The notes: generated by a model not told the origin, from the letters alone. 55,595 nt of DNA from Pseudanabaena cinerea FACHB-1277 (GCF_014696345.1 NZ_JACJPY010000020.1:1-55595); one strand, 5' to 3'; shown: positions 15,588 to 25,181, counted from the stretch's first letter. Program-made: numbers and translations.

Positions 15588-18464
15588 ATGACCTCTGCTC
15601 CTAAAGCCAAATCTGAGAATCCAGCCAGTAATCTTGAATATAAAGACACCGTTAACTTGCCCCAAACCGACTTTTCGATGCGGGCAAATGCAATTATTCG
15701 TGAACCAGAGATTCAAAAGTTTTGGCAAGAGCAAGGTATTTTTAAAGACCTCACCCATAACAACAAAGGCGATGTGTTTACCCTCCATGATGGTCCTCCC
15801 TATGCCAACGGGACATTACACATGGGTCACGCCTTAAACAAAGTTTTAAAAGATATTATTAATCGCTATAAGTTATTGCGTGGCTATAAAGTGCGCTATG
15901 TGTTGGGTTGGGACTGCCACGGCTTACCGATCGAACTTAAGGTTTTACAAAATATCAAAGCCGAAGAACGTGCTAATTTAACACCTTTGCAATTGCGGAA
16001 AAAAGCCAAGGAATTTGCCCTGCAAACGATTAACGAACAAGCGACAGGCTTCAAGCGTTGGGGCGTTTGGGGAGACTATGAGAATGCCTACTACACTCTG
16101 AAACCTGAATATGAAGCTGCCCAGATCGGTGTATTCGGGAAGATGGCACTTAAAGGCTATATCTATCGTGGTTTGAAACCCGTCTATTGGTCGCCCAGTT
16201 CCCATACTGCTCTCGCAGAAGCGGAATTGGAATACCCCGAAAATCACGTTTCGCGGAGTATTTACGTTGCTTTCCCAGTCACGCAATCTAGCGATAAGTT
16301 GAAGGCGATCGCCTCCCTTGATAATCTCCATGCCGTAATCTGGACCACCACACCTTGGACAATTCCTGCAAACTTGGGAATTAGTGCTAATCCCCATCTT
16401 GACTACAGCATCGTTGCGGCTGGTGATAAAAATTATATTGTCGCCACAGAACTGGTTGAGAAGTTAGCCGCCACCTTTGAACAATCTTTGGAAGTGAGAT
16501 ACACCTTCAAGGGAGATGTTCTCGAAGGAACCATTGCTAAGCATCCCATTGTTGATCGCCCTAGTCCGATTGTCTTAGGCGATCACGTCACCGCCGAATC
16601 AGGTACGGGCTTAGTGCATACTGCGCCTAATCATGGTCAAGATGACTTTATCGTGGGCAGAAAATATCATTTGGGCATGATTTCCCTTGTGGATGATCGC
16701 GGTATTTTCAATGAAGATGCTGGCGCAGAATTAGCAGGGTTGAGCGTTCTCAAAGAAGGCAATGCTAAGGTTGTGGAAATCTTGACCGCTAATGGAACCC
16801 TAATTAAAGAAGAAGCCTATAACCACAAATATCCCTACGATTGGCGTACTAAGAAGCCTGTGATTGTTCGCGCTACTGAGCAATGGTTTGCCTCCGTTGA
16901 TGGTTTCCGCGAAGAAGCATTGAAATCGATCAAAGAAGTTAACTGGATTCCTGCGATCGGTGAGAATCGGATTACGTCAATGGTGCAAGAGCGATCAGAT
17001 TGGTGTATTTCCCGTCAGCGCACTTGGGGCGTACCGATTCCCGTATTCTATGACGAAGAAACTAATGAGCCTTTGCTTACGGAAGAAACCGTTACCCATA
17101 TTCAAGAGCTCATTCGTGACCATGGTTCCGATGTGTGGTGGGAAAGGGAAGTGGAAGAATTACTGCCTGAAGCCTATAAAAATAATGGTCGCAAGTATCG
17201 TAAAGGTACGGACACAATGGATGTCTGGTTTGACTCTGGATCTTCATGGGCAGGAGTACTCGGCGGCGAAAGCCATGATTCACGCACCGTTCCCTATGCG
17301 ATGAACTATCCTGCGGATATGTATCTTGAAGGCTCCGATCAACATCGTGGCTGGTTCCAATCTTCGCTTTTAACTAGCGTGGCAACTAATGGCTATGCAC
17401 CTTACAAGACGGTGCTAACTCATGGCTTTGTCCTCGATGAAAAGGGACAGAAGATGAGTAAGTCCCTCGGTAATATCGTTGATCCGATGGTGGTGATTAA
17501 TGGTGGCAAAGACCAGAAGAAAGAACCTCCCTATGGTGCGGATGTGATCCGTCTCTGGGCAGCGAGTGTCGATTACAACGGTGATGTTCCCATCGGCAAA
17601 ACCATCTTGGCGCAGATGTCCGATGTGTCGCGTAAGATTCGCAACACCGCCAGATTCTTGCTCAGCAACCTCTTTGATTTTCAACCTGCGGAGCAGCTAG
17701 TTCCCTATGCCGATCTCTCGGAAAGCGATCGCTATATCCTCCATCGTCTCACCGAAGTCACTAAGGACATCACCGAAGCATACGAGAAATTCCAATTCTC
17801 GCGCTTCTTCCAAACCATCCAAAACTTCTGCACCGTTGATTTATCTAACTTCTATTTAGATATTGCCAAAGATCGCCTCTACATCAGTGCGCCCAATGCT
17901 CCCCGTCGACGCAGTTGCCAAACCGTGTTGATGTATTGCTTAGAGACTATTGCCAAGGCAATCGCCCCAGTGCTTGCCCATACTGCCGAGGATATCTGGC
18001 AATACTTACCCTATCCCGCACCTACCAAGTCCGTATTCCAATCAGGTTGGTTTATTGTACATACTGAATGGTACAAGCCCGAATTGGCAACTAAATGGGA
18101 GTATCTCCGCGAAGTCCGTTCTGAGGTCAATAAAGTCCTAGAATCCGCTAGAACTGGCAAACTGATCGGCGCACCCCTAGAAGCGAAGGTCTTACTAGTT
18201 GCCACTGATGCAACTCAGAAAGCTTATCTAGAATCCTTAGGAGAAGATTTGCGCTATCTCTTCATCGTGTCACAGGTCGAGCTTGTCGATAGCTTACCCG
18301 ATGCTGACTTTAAGGGAGAGGCAACCAATTTACAAATTGCGATCGCGAAAGCTGATGGTGAGAAATGCCCACGTTGCTGGAACTACTCAACTCATATCGG
18401 TGAGTCTACCGAGCATCCTCATATTTGCGATCGCTGTGTTGGTGCATTAGCAGGTACTTTTTAG
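15588..18464 (+). CDS. ileS: Isoleucyl-tRNA synthetase
   Basis: Charges tRNA-Ile with isoleucine in the cytoplasm. The class I signatures are present: the HIGH-type HMGH at residues 78-81 (PPYANGTLHMGHALNK) and KMSKS at about 618-622. The large editing (CP1) insertion lies between them, with WTTTPWTIPANLGIS. The C-terminus carries a zinc-binding module, CPRCWNYST then CDRC. At 958 residues this is the bacterial type of IleS. The next gene is 21 bp downstream, but its AT-rich composition marks it as a separate, probably acquired unit. Confidence 0.97.
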   Translation: MTSAPKAKSENPASNLEYKDTVNLPQTDFSMRANAIIREPEIQKFWQEQGIFKDLTHNNKGDVFTLHDGPPYANGTLHMGHALNKVLKDIINRYKLLRGYKVRYVLGWDCHGLPIELKVLQNIKAEERANLTPLQLRKKAKEFALQTINEQATGFKRWGVWGDYENAYYTLKPEYEAAQIGVFGKMALKGYIYRGLKPVYWSPSSHTALAEAELEYPENHVSRSIYVAFPVTQSSDKLKAIASLDNLHAVIWTTTPWTIPANLGISANPHLDYSIVAAGDKNYIVATELVEKLAATFEQSLEVRYTFKGDVLEGTIAKHPIVDRPSPIVLGDHVTAESGTGLVHTAPNHGQDDFIVGRKYHLGMISLVDDRGIFNEDAGAELAGLSVLKEGNAKVVEILTANGTLIKEEAYNHKYPYDWRTKKPVIVRATEQWFASVDGFREEALKSIKEVNWIPAIGENRITSMVQERSDWCISRQRTWGVPIPVFYDEETNEPLLTEETVTHIQELIRDHGSDVWWEREVEELLPEAYKNNGRKYRKGTDTMDVWFDSGSSWAGVLGGESHDSRTVPYAMNYPADMYLEGSDQHRGWFQSSLLTSVATNGYAPYKTVLTHGFVLDEKGQKMSKSLGNIVDPMVVINGGKDQKKEPPYGADVIRLWAASVDYNGDVPIGKTILAQMSDVSRKIRNTARFLLSNLFDFQPAEQLVPYADLSESDRYILHRLTEVTKDITEAYEKFQFSRFFQTIQNFCTVDLSNFYLDIAKDRLYISAPNAPRRRSCQTVLMYCLETIAKAIAPVLAHTAEDIWQYLPYPAPTKSVFQSGWFIVHTEWYKPELATKWEYLREVRSEVNKVLESARTGKLIGAPLEAKVLLVATDATQKAYLESLGEDLRYLFIVSQVELVDSLPDADFKGEATNLQIAIAKADGEKCPRCWNYSTHIGESTEHPHICDRCVGALAGTF

Positions 18465-18485
18465 ATAAGTGCATTTAACTAAGTT

Positions 18486-19532
18486 GTGACTCAATTAAGA
18501 TTCATTGATCTATTTGCTGGCATTGGTGGCTTTAGACTGGGATTCACCCAAGCAGGCTACCAATGCGTTTTTTCATGCGAAATTGATCCAACTTGTCAAG
18601 CGGTTTATGCAAATAACTTTGGTGAAACTCCATTTGCAGATATTACCAAAATTGACGTGCGATCTCTTCCTGATTTTGAAGTATTAACGGCTGGCTTTCC
18701 CTGTCAGCCTTTTAGTATTTGTGGTAAACGCAAGGGATTTGAAGACACTAGAGGCACATTATTTTTCCATATTTGTCGAATTATCGAAGCCAAACAACCA
18801 GCGATCGCCGTTTTAGAAAATGTCAAATATCTGATTTATCACGATAGCGGTAAAACTTTAGCAATTATCTTAGAATCACTTGAAGAGTTAGGCTATTACG
18901 TTAGCTATGCTTTACTCAATTCAAAGGATTTTGGTGTTCCTCAACATCGTGAAAGATTAGTTATTATTGCCAGTAAAAAACAAGTTTTTAATTTTAGAAA
19001 TCTATCTCTTATTAAGCCAATTCCCAAATTAAAAGATTTTTTGTGTAAAGATGATAAATTTGAATACTTATTACCTGATGAATACACATTAATTGATAAT
19101 CCTAAACATCAACAATCAGGCTTAATATTTACGGGCTATAGAACCAATAAAAGTATTTGGAAGAAAGGAGTAAGACCTAATACCGAACATCTATCAAGAG
19201 TGCATCATCAACCAAATCGCATTTATTCAGTAGAAGGAATTCATCCAACTATTCCATCTCAAGAAACTTCGGGAAGATTTTTTATCTATATTCCATCAGA
19301 GGATAGAGTTAGAAAACTAACTATTAATGAATGTTATAAAATTATGGGTTTCCCAGAATATTTTAAATCTTGCGAAATACTAGGTAGTTCTTACAAGCAA
19401 ATAGGTAATTCAGTATGTGTGCCGATGATTTATCAAATCGCATTAGAAGTTAAGAAAGAATTATCTCAACCTATATCTAAATTAATACAAACTAACATAT
19501 ATAGTTCTAAACAATTATCACTTTTTAGCTAA
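18486..19532 (+). CDS. DNA (cytosine-5) methyltransferase of a type II R-M system
   Basis: Methylates cytosine in a DNA recognition site and protects it from the nuclease encoded next. The ten-motif C5 order is present: motif I DLFAGIGGFRLGF (residues 8-20), motif IV GFPCQPFS with catalytic C73, motif VI ENV (111-113), motif VIII PQHRER (152-157), a target-recognition region at about 180-280, and motifs IX/X (RKLTINECYKIMGFP, GNSVCVPM). The start is GTG, directly before the conserved first strand. The gene is AT-rich, nearly lacks HIP1 sites in its second half and is followed after 3 bp by the nuclease gene, which points to transfer as a pair. Confidence 0.92.
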   Translation: MTQLRFIDLFAGIGGFRLGFTQAGYQCVFSCEIDPTCQAVYANNFGETPFADITKIDVRSLPDFEVLTAGFPCQPFSICGKRKGFEDTRGTLFFHICRIIEAKQPAIAVLENVKYLIYHDSGKTLAIILESLEELGYYVSYALLNSKDFGVPQHRERLVIIASKKQVFNFRNLSLIKPIPKLKDFLCKDDKFEYLLPDEYTLIDNPKHQQSGLIFTGYRTNKSIWKKGVRPNTEHLSRVHHQPNRIYSVEGIHPTIPSQETSGRFFIYIPSEDRVRKLTINECYKIMGFPEYFKSCEILGSSYKQIGNSVCVPMIYQIALEVKKELSQPISKLIQTNIYSSKQLSLFS

Positions 19533-19535
19533 AAA

Positions 19536-20678
19536 ATGAATCATCGAGATAAATTAATTCAAATATACGAACTAATATCTAAAAAATCTACTGTAGTAGA
19601 AATTAAAAAAATACCACAAGAGATTTTAGGAAAAATTGATTTAATTGCTCAAAACTGCTCTAAACAAAAGGGAGTGTATACAGTACTGGTTACTCTCCTA
19701 ATACATAAAACTTTGCATCCCCAACAAGATGTTAGATTTCACCAAGAAAATTTGCCAAATGGATTTTCAGGAAGAACTATTGATACAAAGTACATTACAC
19801 CAACTCTTAAATCTTTGGGATTGCCTTCAATGTCAGAAAGTGGATGGTTAACACGTTCACTGGAACAACCATTTCCATATTTAATAGACTACCAAGGTAA
19901 AATCGGCGGCAAAGGGGTTAAAGATGCTTTTTTAAGTATTCTAGATTTTCTGGAGGCGAAAGTTAAGTCAACTAACCAGCAAAAAATAGCTGAACAGATG
20001 ACTATCTATTTACTCCAAGCAGTAGTAGAAATAGCCAAAGAAGAAACTATTGAAATCCCAAAAATCGATGACAATAAAAAATCTGAGATCAAAATAAACG
20101 ATATTGTTTCGGCATTGGAAGAACATTTTTACTGCAAAACCTATACAGCGAAGGGAACTTCAAAATTGCCTGTAATTGCCGTTTATGCAATATATGAATT
20201 AATCATAAAAGAAGTAAACAGGTATCAAAACTGCATCTTAAAGCCATTGGGTAGTCACACCGCTTCAGATAGAACTTCAAAAAGTGCAGGTGATATTGAA
20301 GTTCATTATTCAGAACCTCCTACTTCTCTTTTAGAGGTAATAGAAATTAAATTCGAGAAGCCTATAGATAAACATATAGTGGCGATCGCTACAGAAAAAA
20401 TAGCCAAATTTAATCCTCAGAGATATTTAATTTTATCTTCAGCGAATGTTAAGCAAGAAGATGTGAGTGATATTTCTCGAATGATTGATGAAGTAGCTAA
20501 TAAATACAAATGTCAAATAATCGTGAATGGGGTACTACCAACGATCAAGTATTATCTGAGACTAGTCAATGATTTATCTGAATTTATCAATGACTATTCT
20601 GCATTAATTGAACAAGATTGCGAAATAAATTTTGAACACAAACAAAAATGGAATGAAATAATCACTAGGTTTAGATAA
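19536..20678 (+). CDS. Type II restriction endonuclease (PD-(D/E)xK), partner of the C5 methyltransferase
   Basis: A 380-residue protein directly downstream of the methyltransferase (3 bp gap). A conserved N-terminal region contains FSGRTIDTKYITPTLKSLG and SESGWLTRSLEQPFPY, which I recognise as typical of DUF4928-like endonucleases that accompany C5 methyltransferases; the family name is recalled, not searched. The likely catalytic site is D253 (GDIEVHY) with E270-I-K272 (LLEVIEIKF), a PD-(D/E)xK pattern. The coding sequence is strongly AT-rich. The recognition sequence cannot be deduced. No truncation or frameshift is visible, so the pair looks active. Confidence 0.8.
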   Translation: MNHRDKLIQIYELISKKSTVVEIKKIPQEILGKIDLIAQNCSKQKGVYTVLVTLLIHKTLHPQQDVRFHQENLPNGFSGRTIDTKYITPTLKSLGLPSMSESGWLTRSLEQPFPYLIDYQGKIGGKGVKDAFLSILDFLEAKVKSTNQQKIAEQMTIYLLQAVVEIAKEETIEIPKIDDNKKSEIKINDIVSALEEHFYCKTYTAKGTSKLPVIAVYAIYELIIKEVNRYQNCILKPLGSHTASDRTSKSAGDIEVHYSEPPTSLLEVIEIKFEKPIDKHIVAIATEKIAKFNPQRYLILSSANVKQEDVSDISRMIDEVANKYKCQIIVNGVLPTIKYYLRLVNDLSEFINDYSALIEQDCEINFEHKQKWNEIITRFR

Positions 20679-20964
20679 TACAACTGCTTTACACGCTATG
20701 TTAGCCATCTAACTTTTTGGGAGTAAGAGTGCTTTAACGCAAAACTAAATCCATAGCCTTTGTTTGCGGAATCCATTATGAAATCCACAAAAAATTGCTT
20801 TAATGCAAATCTAAGATGCTCTCTATTTTTGTAAGTGCTTCCATCTTATTTGCGCTAAGTTTAGGTGCAGATTCACTCAGAGTTAGTCTTGAAGGGTTTT
20901 AGGCTTGTTCTTGCGGTTATGATTATCCTATTAGCAGAATTATCAAAACCCCTCTTAATTAATC
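20679..20964. other. AT-rich spacer after the R-M pair
   Basis: There is no gene here. Two imperfect direct repeats occur (GCTTTAACGCAAAACTAA near 20731 and GCTTTAATGCAAATCTAAG near 20797), about 66 bp apart. They may be the footprint of the R-M insertion or regulatory sites of the following FAD-oxidoreductase gene. Confidence 0.3.
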
Positions 20965-22296
20965 ATGCAAATATCGATTCAAGATCTATCTCAAGAGCTA
21001 TCCCATATTGAGGCAATTATCAACCCTGCTCAAGTTGCCAAACTTTCAGAAGATTATTATCACTTCAGTCCTGTTTTAGTGCCTTTGCTGTCGGGCAAGG
21101 TGGGGGATATTGTCTTCCGTCCTAAGGATGAGATGGAAGTATTACAAATTGCACAAGCTTGTGTCAAATATAAAGTGCCGATTACGGTGCGGGGTAGTGG
21201 TACTGGCAACTATGGTCAATGCACACCGCTCATGGGGGGCGTAATTTTAGAGACTTCCAAATTACAAGCAATTAAATGGATTAAGGCAGGTTTGGCAAGG
21301 GTTGAAACTGGGGTTAAACTAGCGGCATTGGACAAACAGGCACAGGAAATTGGCTGGGAATCGCGTATGGTTCCTTCTACGGTGCGAAGTGCAACAGTGG
21401 GTGGCTTTATTGCGGGAGGCAGTGGGGGCATCGGCTCGGTGTTGTATGGACAGTTACGCGATCGCGGCAATGTTAGGGCGGCACGGGTCGTCACCCTTGA
21501 GGATCAGCCAAGGATCATCGAGTTGCGCGGCGACGATGTGCAGAAGGTGAATCACGCCTATGGCACAAATGGCATCATTACAGAATTAGAAGTTCCCCTT
21601 GCACCTGCCTATGATTGGGAAGAGTTTGTGGTGAGCTTTGCCGATTTCATGACCGCCGCCAAGTTTGGGCAAGTCTTAGGTAATAGCGATGGCATTATCA
21701 AAAAAATGATTAGTGTCCATGCGGCTCCAATTCCTAGATTCTTTAACGCTTTACAAAGCTATATTCCCGCAAATGCTCATTGTGCTTTAATCTTAGTTGC
21801 CGCCAGCGATCGCGAACCATTTTTGAGCCTCGTCAAGGAATTTCAAGGAGAAATTTGCTATGAGAAATCGACACAAGAAATGGGTAAAGGGATTAGCCTA
21901 GTAGAATTTTCATGGAACCATACCACTCTCCATGCCCGTGCTGCGGATGCTTCTTTAACCTATCTGCAAAGCCTATTTCTCAACGATCCGCAATTACATT
22001 TATTGCAAAAGATGCACGAACATTTCGGTGATGAAGTGATCATGCATTTGGAGTTTATAAGGGTAAATGGGGTGGTCATTCCTGCGGCGCTGCAATTAGT
22101 GCGCTTTACAACTGGCGATCGCCTCAATGAAATCATTGAGTACCACGAATCCCAAGGCGTATTCATTGCCAATCCCCATACCTACATTCTCGAAGATGGC
22201 GGCATGAAGACCGTTGATCAAAATCAGCTAGACTTCAAGCGTTTAGTCGATCCTTACGGCTTGATGAATCCTTTGAAAATGAGAGCTTGGACTTAG
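20965..22296 (+). CDS. FAD-binding oxidoreductase (GlcD/D-lactate dehydrogenase type)
   Basis: A flavoprotein of the vanillyl-alcohol-oxidase superfamily that probably oxidises a 2-hydroxy acid such as glycolate or D-lactate. The FAD-binding half (residues ~45-205) shows VTVRGSGTGNYGQCTPLMGGVIL and TVGGFIAGGSGGIGS, the two pyrophosphate-binding loops of PF01565 proteins. The C-terminal part ends with HTYILEDGGMKTVD and KRLVDPYGLMNPLKM, the usual family tail. The substrate is not readable. The gene stands alone, preceded by an AT-rich spacer and followed by a terminator-like hairpin. Confidence 0.85.
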   Translation: MQISIQDLSQELSHIEAIINPAQVAKLSEDYYHFSPVLVPLLSGKVGDIVFRPKDEMEVLQIAQACVKYKVPITVRGSGTGNYGQCTPLMGGVILETSKLQAIKWIKAGLARVETGVKLAALDKQAQEIGWESRMVPSTVRSATVGGFIAGGSGGIGSVLYGQLRDRGNVRAARVVTLEDQPRIIELRGDDVQKVNHAYGTNGIITELEVPLAPAYDWEEFVVSFADFMTAAKFGQVLGNSDGIIKKMISVHAAPIPRFFNALQSYIPANAHCALILVAASDREPFLSLVKEFQGEICYEKSTQEMGKGISLVEFSWNHTTLHARAADASLTYLQSLFLNDPQLHLLQKMHEHFGDEVIMHLEFIRVNGVVIPAALQLVRFTTGDRLNEIIEYHESQGVFIANPHTYILEDGGMKTVDQNQLDFKRLVDPYGLMNPLKMRAWT

Positions 22297-22303
22297 GCAG
22301 CTT

Positions 22304-22330
22304 GTACAAGTTGTCCTAGACAACTTGTAC
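22304..22330 (+). terminator. Hairpin after the FAD oxidoreductase
   Basis: GTACAAGTTGTC (22304-22315) and GACAACTTGTAC (22319-22330) form a perfect 12-bp stem with a 3-base loop, with an outer GCAG/CTGC pair. It begins 8 bases after the stop codon. There is no T run, so termination is likely but not certain. A related hairpin follows hpsJ at 28068-28094. Confidence 0.55.
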
Positions 22331-22566
22331 ACTGCGATAAGAGATACTTGTGAGAGAAGCGATCGCGTGTCAACCTCTTGGCAACTGCGAGATCTTCTGA
22401 TACTCTCAAAAACAATCTCCTACTCGCTAAAGAACATGATCTCGCGATCTATTGGAAGCTGTTTTGATAGCGATCGCACCTTGTATCAGGCAAATGCTCT
22501 AAACACTAGAAAAAGCGAGTAATTGGGAAATTTCGAGCATTAAATTTTTGAAATTGGAGTGGAACC

Positions 22567-23067
22567 ATGTTTAAAAAGTTTACAAAAATTATTAGTGTTG
22601 TATTAGTTGCTACTTTGTTAAATTTCCAGCTATTTGTCGGTAGTTCTTTTGCTTTAGAATTAGGCGAAGACATCCGCACCGTTGACTTAAACGATCAAGG
22701 TGATCCCGTCGTTCTCAGTCTAAAGCAAGTGAAAGAGGGCAAACGTTTATTTAATTACGCCTGCGCTCAATGTCATGCTGGGGGCATAACGAAGACTGAT
22801 CAGAACGTAGGATTAGATCCTCAAGCTCTAGCACTAGCTACACCACCGCGTAACAATATCAAAAGCTTAGTGGATTATATGAAAAACCCTACTACCTACG
22901 ATGGTGAAATAGAAATCTCTGAATTACACCCCAGTACCAAGAGTGCAGATATTTTTACCGAAATGCGAAACTTGACCGATGAGAATCTAGTAGCGATCGC
23001 TGGTCACATTCTTTTGCAACCTAAAATCTTGGGTAGTCAATGGGGTGGCGGTAAGATTTACTATTAA
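22567..23067 (+). CDS. psbV: Photosystem II cytochrome c550 (PsbV)
   Basis: An extrinsic lumenal haem protein that stabilises the oxygen-evolving centre of photosystem II. Residues 1-29 are a signal peptide (KKFTKIIS then a hydrophobic core, ending SSFA), giving a mature protein that starts LELGEDIRTV. The haem is bound covalently through C66-A-Q-C69-H70; H121 in ELHP is the expected second axial ligand (mature position 92). The C-terminus GGGKIYY is typical. A GGAGTGG ribosome-binding site lies 5 bases before the ATG. The presence of this gene by itself marks the genome as cyanobacterial. Confidence 0.97.
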   Translation: MFKKFTKIISVVLVATLLNFQLFVGSSFALELGEDIRTVDLNDQGDPVVLSLKQVKEGKRLFNYACAQCHAGGITKTDQNVGLDPQALALATPPRNNIKSLVDYMKNPTTYDGEIEISELHPSTKSADIFTEMRNLTDENLVAIAGHILLQPKILGSQWGGGKIYY

Positions 23068-23079
23068 TACCGAATAAAG

Positions 23080-23100
23080 AAATGGCTACGCCATTTTTTT
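23080..23100 (+). terminator. Rho-independent terminator of psbV
   Basis: AAATGGC (23080-23086) pairs with GCCATTT (23090-23096) around a 3-base loop, followed by a T run, 12 bases after the psbV stop. Confidence 0.8.
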
Positions 23101-23129
23101 GTTTAAAAACCCTTACTGGGTTTGGTTTT

Positions 23130-23165
23130 CAATTAACGAAAGTGTAGTCACACTTTCGTTAATTG
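23130..23165. terminator. Perfect 16-bp inverted repeat between psbV and the Toprim-like gene
   Basis: CAATTAACGAAAGTGT and ACACTTTCGTTAATTG form a perfect 16-bp stem around AGTC. It lies between convergent genes and probably blocks read-through from either side; there is no T run. Confidence 0.5.
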
Positions 23166-23207
23166 GTATAAATACGCAATGTGCAACAAAGAATTACGAG
23201 GGAGAAG

Positions 23208-23648
23208 TCATGTCAAAGCTGCTGAGCGATCGCTGTAATAACCACGAATTTCCTTCCAAGACCAATCTCTAGGTAAATCTTTTTGTCCAGCTAAAATCCA
23301 TACTTCTAATTCCTGCCAAGCGCATTCAGCTATAAATTTGCAACGATTTTGGTATTTATCTGTGAGAAAACTTTGGGCTTTTTTAGTCAGGTGATCTAGC
23401 TCTGCTCGCCGAGACGGTTTGCCATCACGATCAACACAAAGTAGGAATATGTCAACCATATTGTAGCGATCTAATATAGGTTGAATCTTTTCCCATTTCA
23501 AAGCTTGTTCTACTCCACCCAAACGTGGATCAGTACAAACTTTTACTTTTGCTTTAGGTTTACCAATTGATGCCATCATCGCTTCTATAATTGGTTGCAA
23601 TGCGTTTTGATCATTTGTAAAATCTTCGGGAATTACAAGAACATTCAT
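23208..23648 (-). CDS. Toprim/DUF4276-like partner of an AAA ATPase, probably 3'-truncated
   Basis: A 146-residue protein. Its start overlaps the end of the ATPase gene by 4 bp (ATGA), so the two are translated together. Acidic positions suggest a Toprim-like nuclease or nucleotidyl-transfer fold: VIPED at the N-terminus, LLCVDRDG (DxD) near residue 73 and ECAWQELEVWIL near 110. Proteins of this kind accompany OLD/AAA-type ATPases in defence loci such as PARIS and RloB-like pairs; that link is from family knowledge. The frame ends at a GCGATCGC site just after KEIRGYYSDRS, earlier than I would expect for a ~200-residue family, so the 3' end may be lost. Its activity is therefore uncertain. 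Confidence 0.6.
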   Translation of the reverse strand: MNVLVIPEDFTNDQNALQPIIEAMMASIGKPKAKVKVCTDPRLGGVEQALKWEKIQPILDRYNMVDIFLLCVDRDGKPSRRAELDHLTKKAQSFLTDKYQNRCKFIAECAWQELEVWILAGQKDLPRDWSWKEIRGYYSDRSAALT

Positions 23649-24979
23649 GGGTTCTGTACCTCTTCATCTTCGAGGAAATACATCGCATCTTCTAACCAAC
23701 CTGAGTCGAGTAAGCTCGATAACCCATCGTTAGCAACAATTTCCCTAGCATTGGGAATATCCATAATTTTAGTGATGCGTGACTCGGCGCGATCGCCTAT
23801 TCGATACATTAAAGAGGCATATTCGAGACTGGCAGGACTGAGGAAATTTAACAAAAGCGGTGAATGGGTTGTAATCACTATTTGCATTGAGCCATTAGCG
23901 ACTTCTTGCTCCATTAGTTGTAGTAGTAAACTCAAACGATTGGGATGAATACCGTTTTCGGGTTCTTCAAAAAAGTAAAAGCGCGATCGCTGATTACCCA
24001 AAAGCGCTGCTAATAGTCCTAAAAATCGCAATGTTCCATCCGATGCACTATAAGCAGTTGTTTTCTGACCACTTGCTTCTTCGATTCTTAGTAAAACTTT
24101 GCCAGTAAAGTCTTCGGGAAAGTCAAAATCTTTTGCATCCATTGGTGTTAAGGCTTGCAACCAATCTAATAAAATCGCCTTACGGGTTTGATCGCGACAA
24201 ATATCTAACATTACCGATGATAAATTTTCGCCGCGATCACCCAATGTATTTTGTCCCGCAAAAGATGGCAGTCTCATTACATCAGGACTGAGATCCAGAA
24301 ATCTCATTTCGTTTATGGCATTTAAAGCTATTTCGCAGACTCGTTTTGCTGTTGAATGTGAAAATTGTTCTCGATCTAACTCTCCATATGGTTTAGCTCC
24401 CTTAGCAACTTGAGCAAGTACAGGGATATGATTAGCTAAGTAATCATAAACAGAATGTTCATAAATATCTTCATCAGTTTCTATATCTAATGTATAGTCT
24501 TCAAGATAGTCCAAAAAATGAATTTGACTAGAATTGGGATAAACTGGATGATTCAAATTAAAACTTGCTTCAAAAATAGGATCAGTTTTTTGATTACAGG
24601 ATAGATGCTCTTTTTTAATGTATGGAAATGGATTATGTGTTGTATCTAATCCTAACTGGATAAAGTATTCAAGTTCAGATTTTTGATCCCCATCATCTAC
24701 AGAAAAAGAAACAGAAATAGCAAATGAATTTGCTCCGCGATAGGCTATTTCTTTTGTCCCACCTCTTATACCTTGCCACTGCTGTACGCCATCCTCATAC
24801 TTACCACCAATAATATCAGCAATACTATACCCTCGCGAAATGCCATGTAAAAACCTAAAAGCATCACGAATATTGCTCTTACCTGAAGCATTAGTCCCGA
24901 CTAAAACCGTCAAATCTCCAAGGGAAAGTTCGGCATTTTTAAAACTTTTAAAATTTTCTAAGCGCAAACTCTTTAGCAT
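23645..24979 (-). CDS. AAA (SMC/OLD-like) ATPase of a two-gene defence-type module
   Basis: An ABC/SMC-like ATPase of the AAA_15/AAA_21 type. The Walker A is VGTNASGKSN close to the N-terminus, preceded by SLRLENFKSFKNAELSLGDLTVL; the Walker B/signature near the C-terminus is YFFEEPENGIHPNRLSLL, with the following TTHSPLLLNFL switch. The ATG at 24979 is preferred to an in-frame TTG 12 bp upstream. It overlaps the small Toprim-like gene by 4 bp. A second pair with the same layout lies at 42.2-43.9 kb. An anti-phage or plasmid-defence role is likely but inferred. Confidence 0.82.
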   Translation of the reverse strand: MLKSLRLENFKSFKNAELSLGDLTVLVGTNASGKSNIRDAFRFLHGISRGYSIADIIGGKYEDGVQQWQGIRGGTKEIAYRGANSFAISVSFSVDDGDQKSELEYFIQLGLDTTHNPFPYIKKEHLSCNQKTDPIFEASFNLNHPVYPNSSQIHFLDYLEDYTLDIETDEDIYEHSVYDYLANHIPVLAQVAKGAKPYGELDREQFSHSTAKRVCEIALNAINEMRFLDLSPDVMRLPSFAGQNTLGDRGENLSSVMLDICRDQTRKAILLDWLQALTPMDAKDFDFPEDFTGKVLLRIEEASGQKTTAYSASDGTLRFLGLLAALLGNQRSRFYFFEEPENGIHPNRLSLLLQLMEQEVANGSMQIVITTHSPLLLNFLSPASLEYASLMYRIGDRAESRITKIMDIPNAREIVANDGLSSLLDSGWLEDAMYFLEDEEVQNP

Positions 24980-25156
24980 TGAAATACTCAATATGGCTAG
25001 ATTGGCAGATGGATTTGGGTATGGCAGTACTAACGCACAATTATTACGATCTATGTTTTGCTACCCTATCAGAACCTCACTGATTGCAATTTCTTGGGCT
25101 AAATTTATAACCGTGACCGAATTAATTTTGAGCAATAGGGCTTTGCGAGAATGCAA

Positions 25157-25181
25157 GAAGTGAGCGCGAAGCACTCACTTC
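25157..25181 (-). terminator. Hairpin downstream of mtnP
   Basis: GAAGTGAG (25157-25164) and CTCACTTC (25174-25181) form an 8-bp stem 20 bases beyond the mtnP stop codon. No T run follows on the minus strand. Confidence 0.4.

Noticed and set aside
18486-19532. Host HIP1 (CGATCG) solitary methyltransferase
   Set aside because: The gene is paired with a nuclease, AT-rich and likely transferred; nothing in it indicates the HIP1 specificity.
22325-22522. 65-codon frame between the FAD oxidoreductase and psbV
   Set aside because: It begins inside a terminator hairpin, has no domain and has no ribosome-binding site; the spacer looks like the psbV promoter region.
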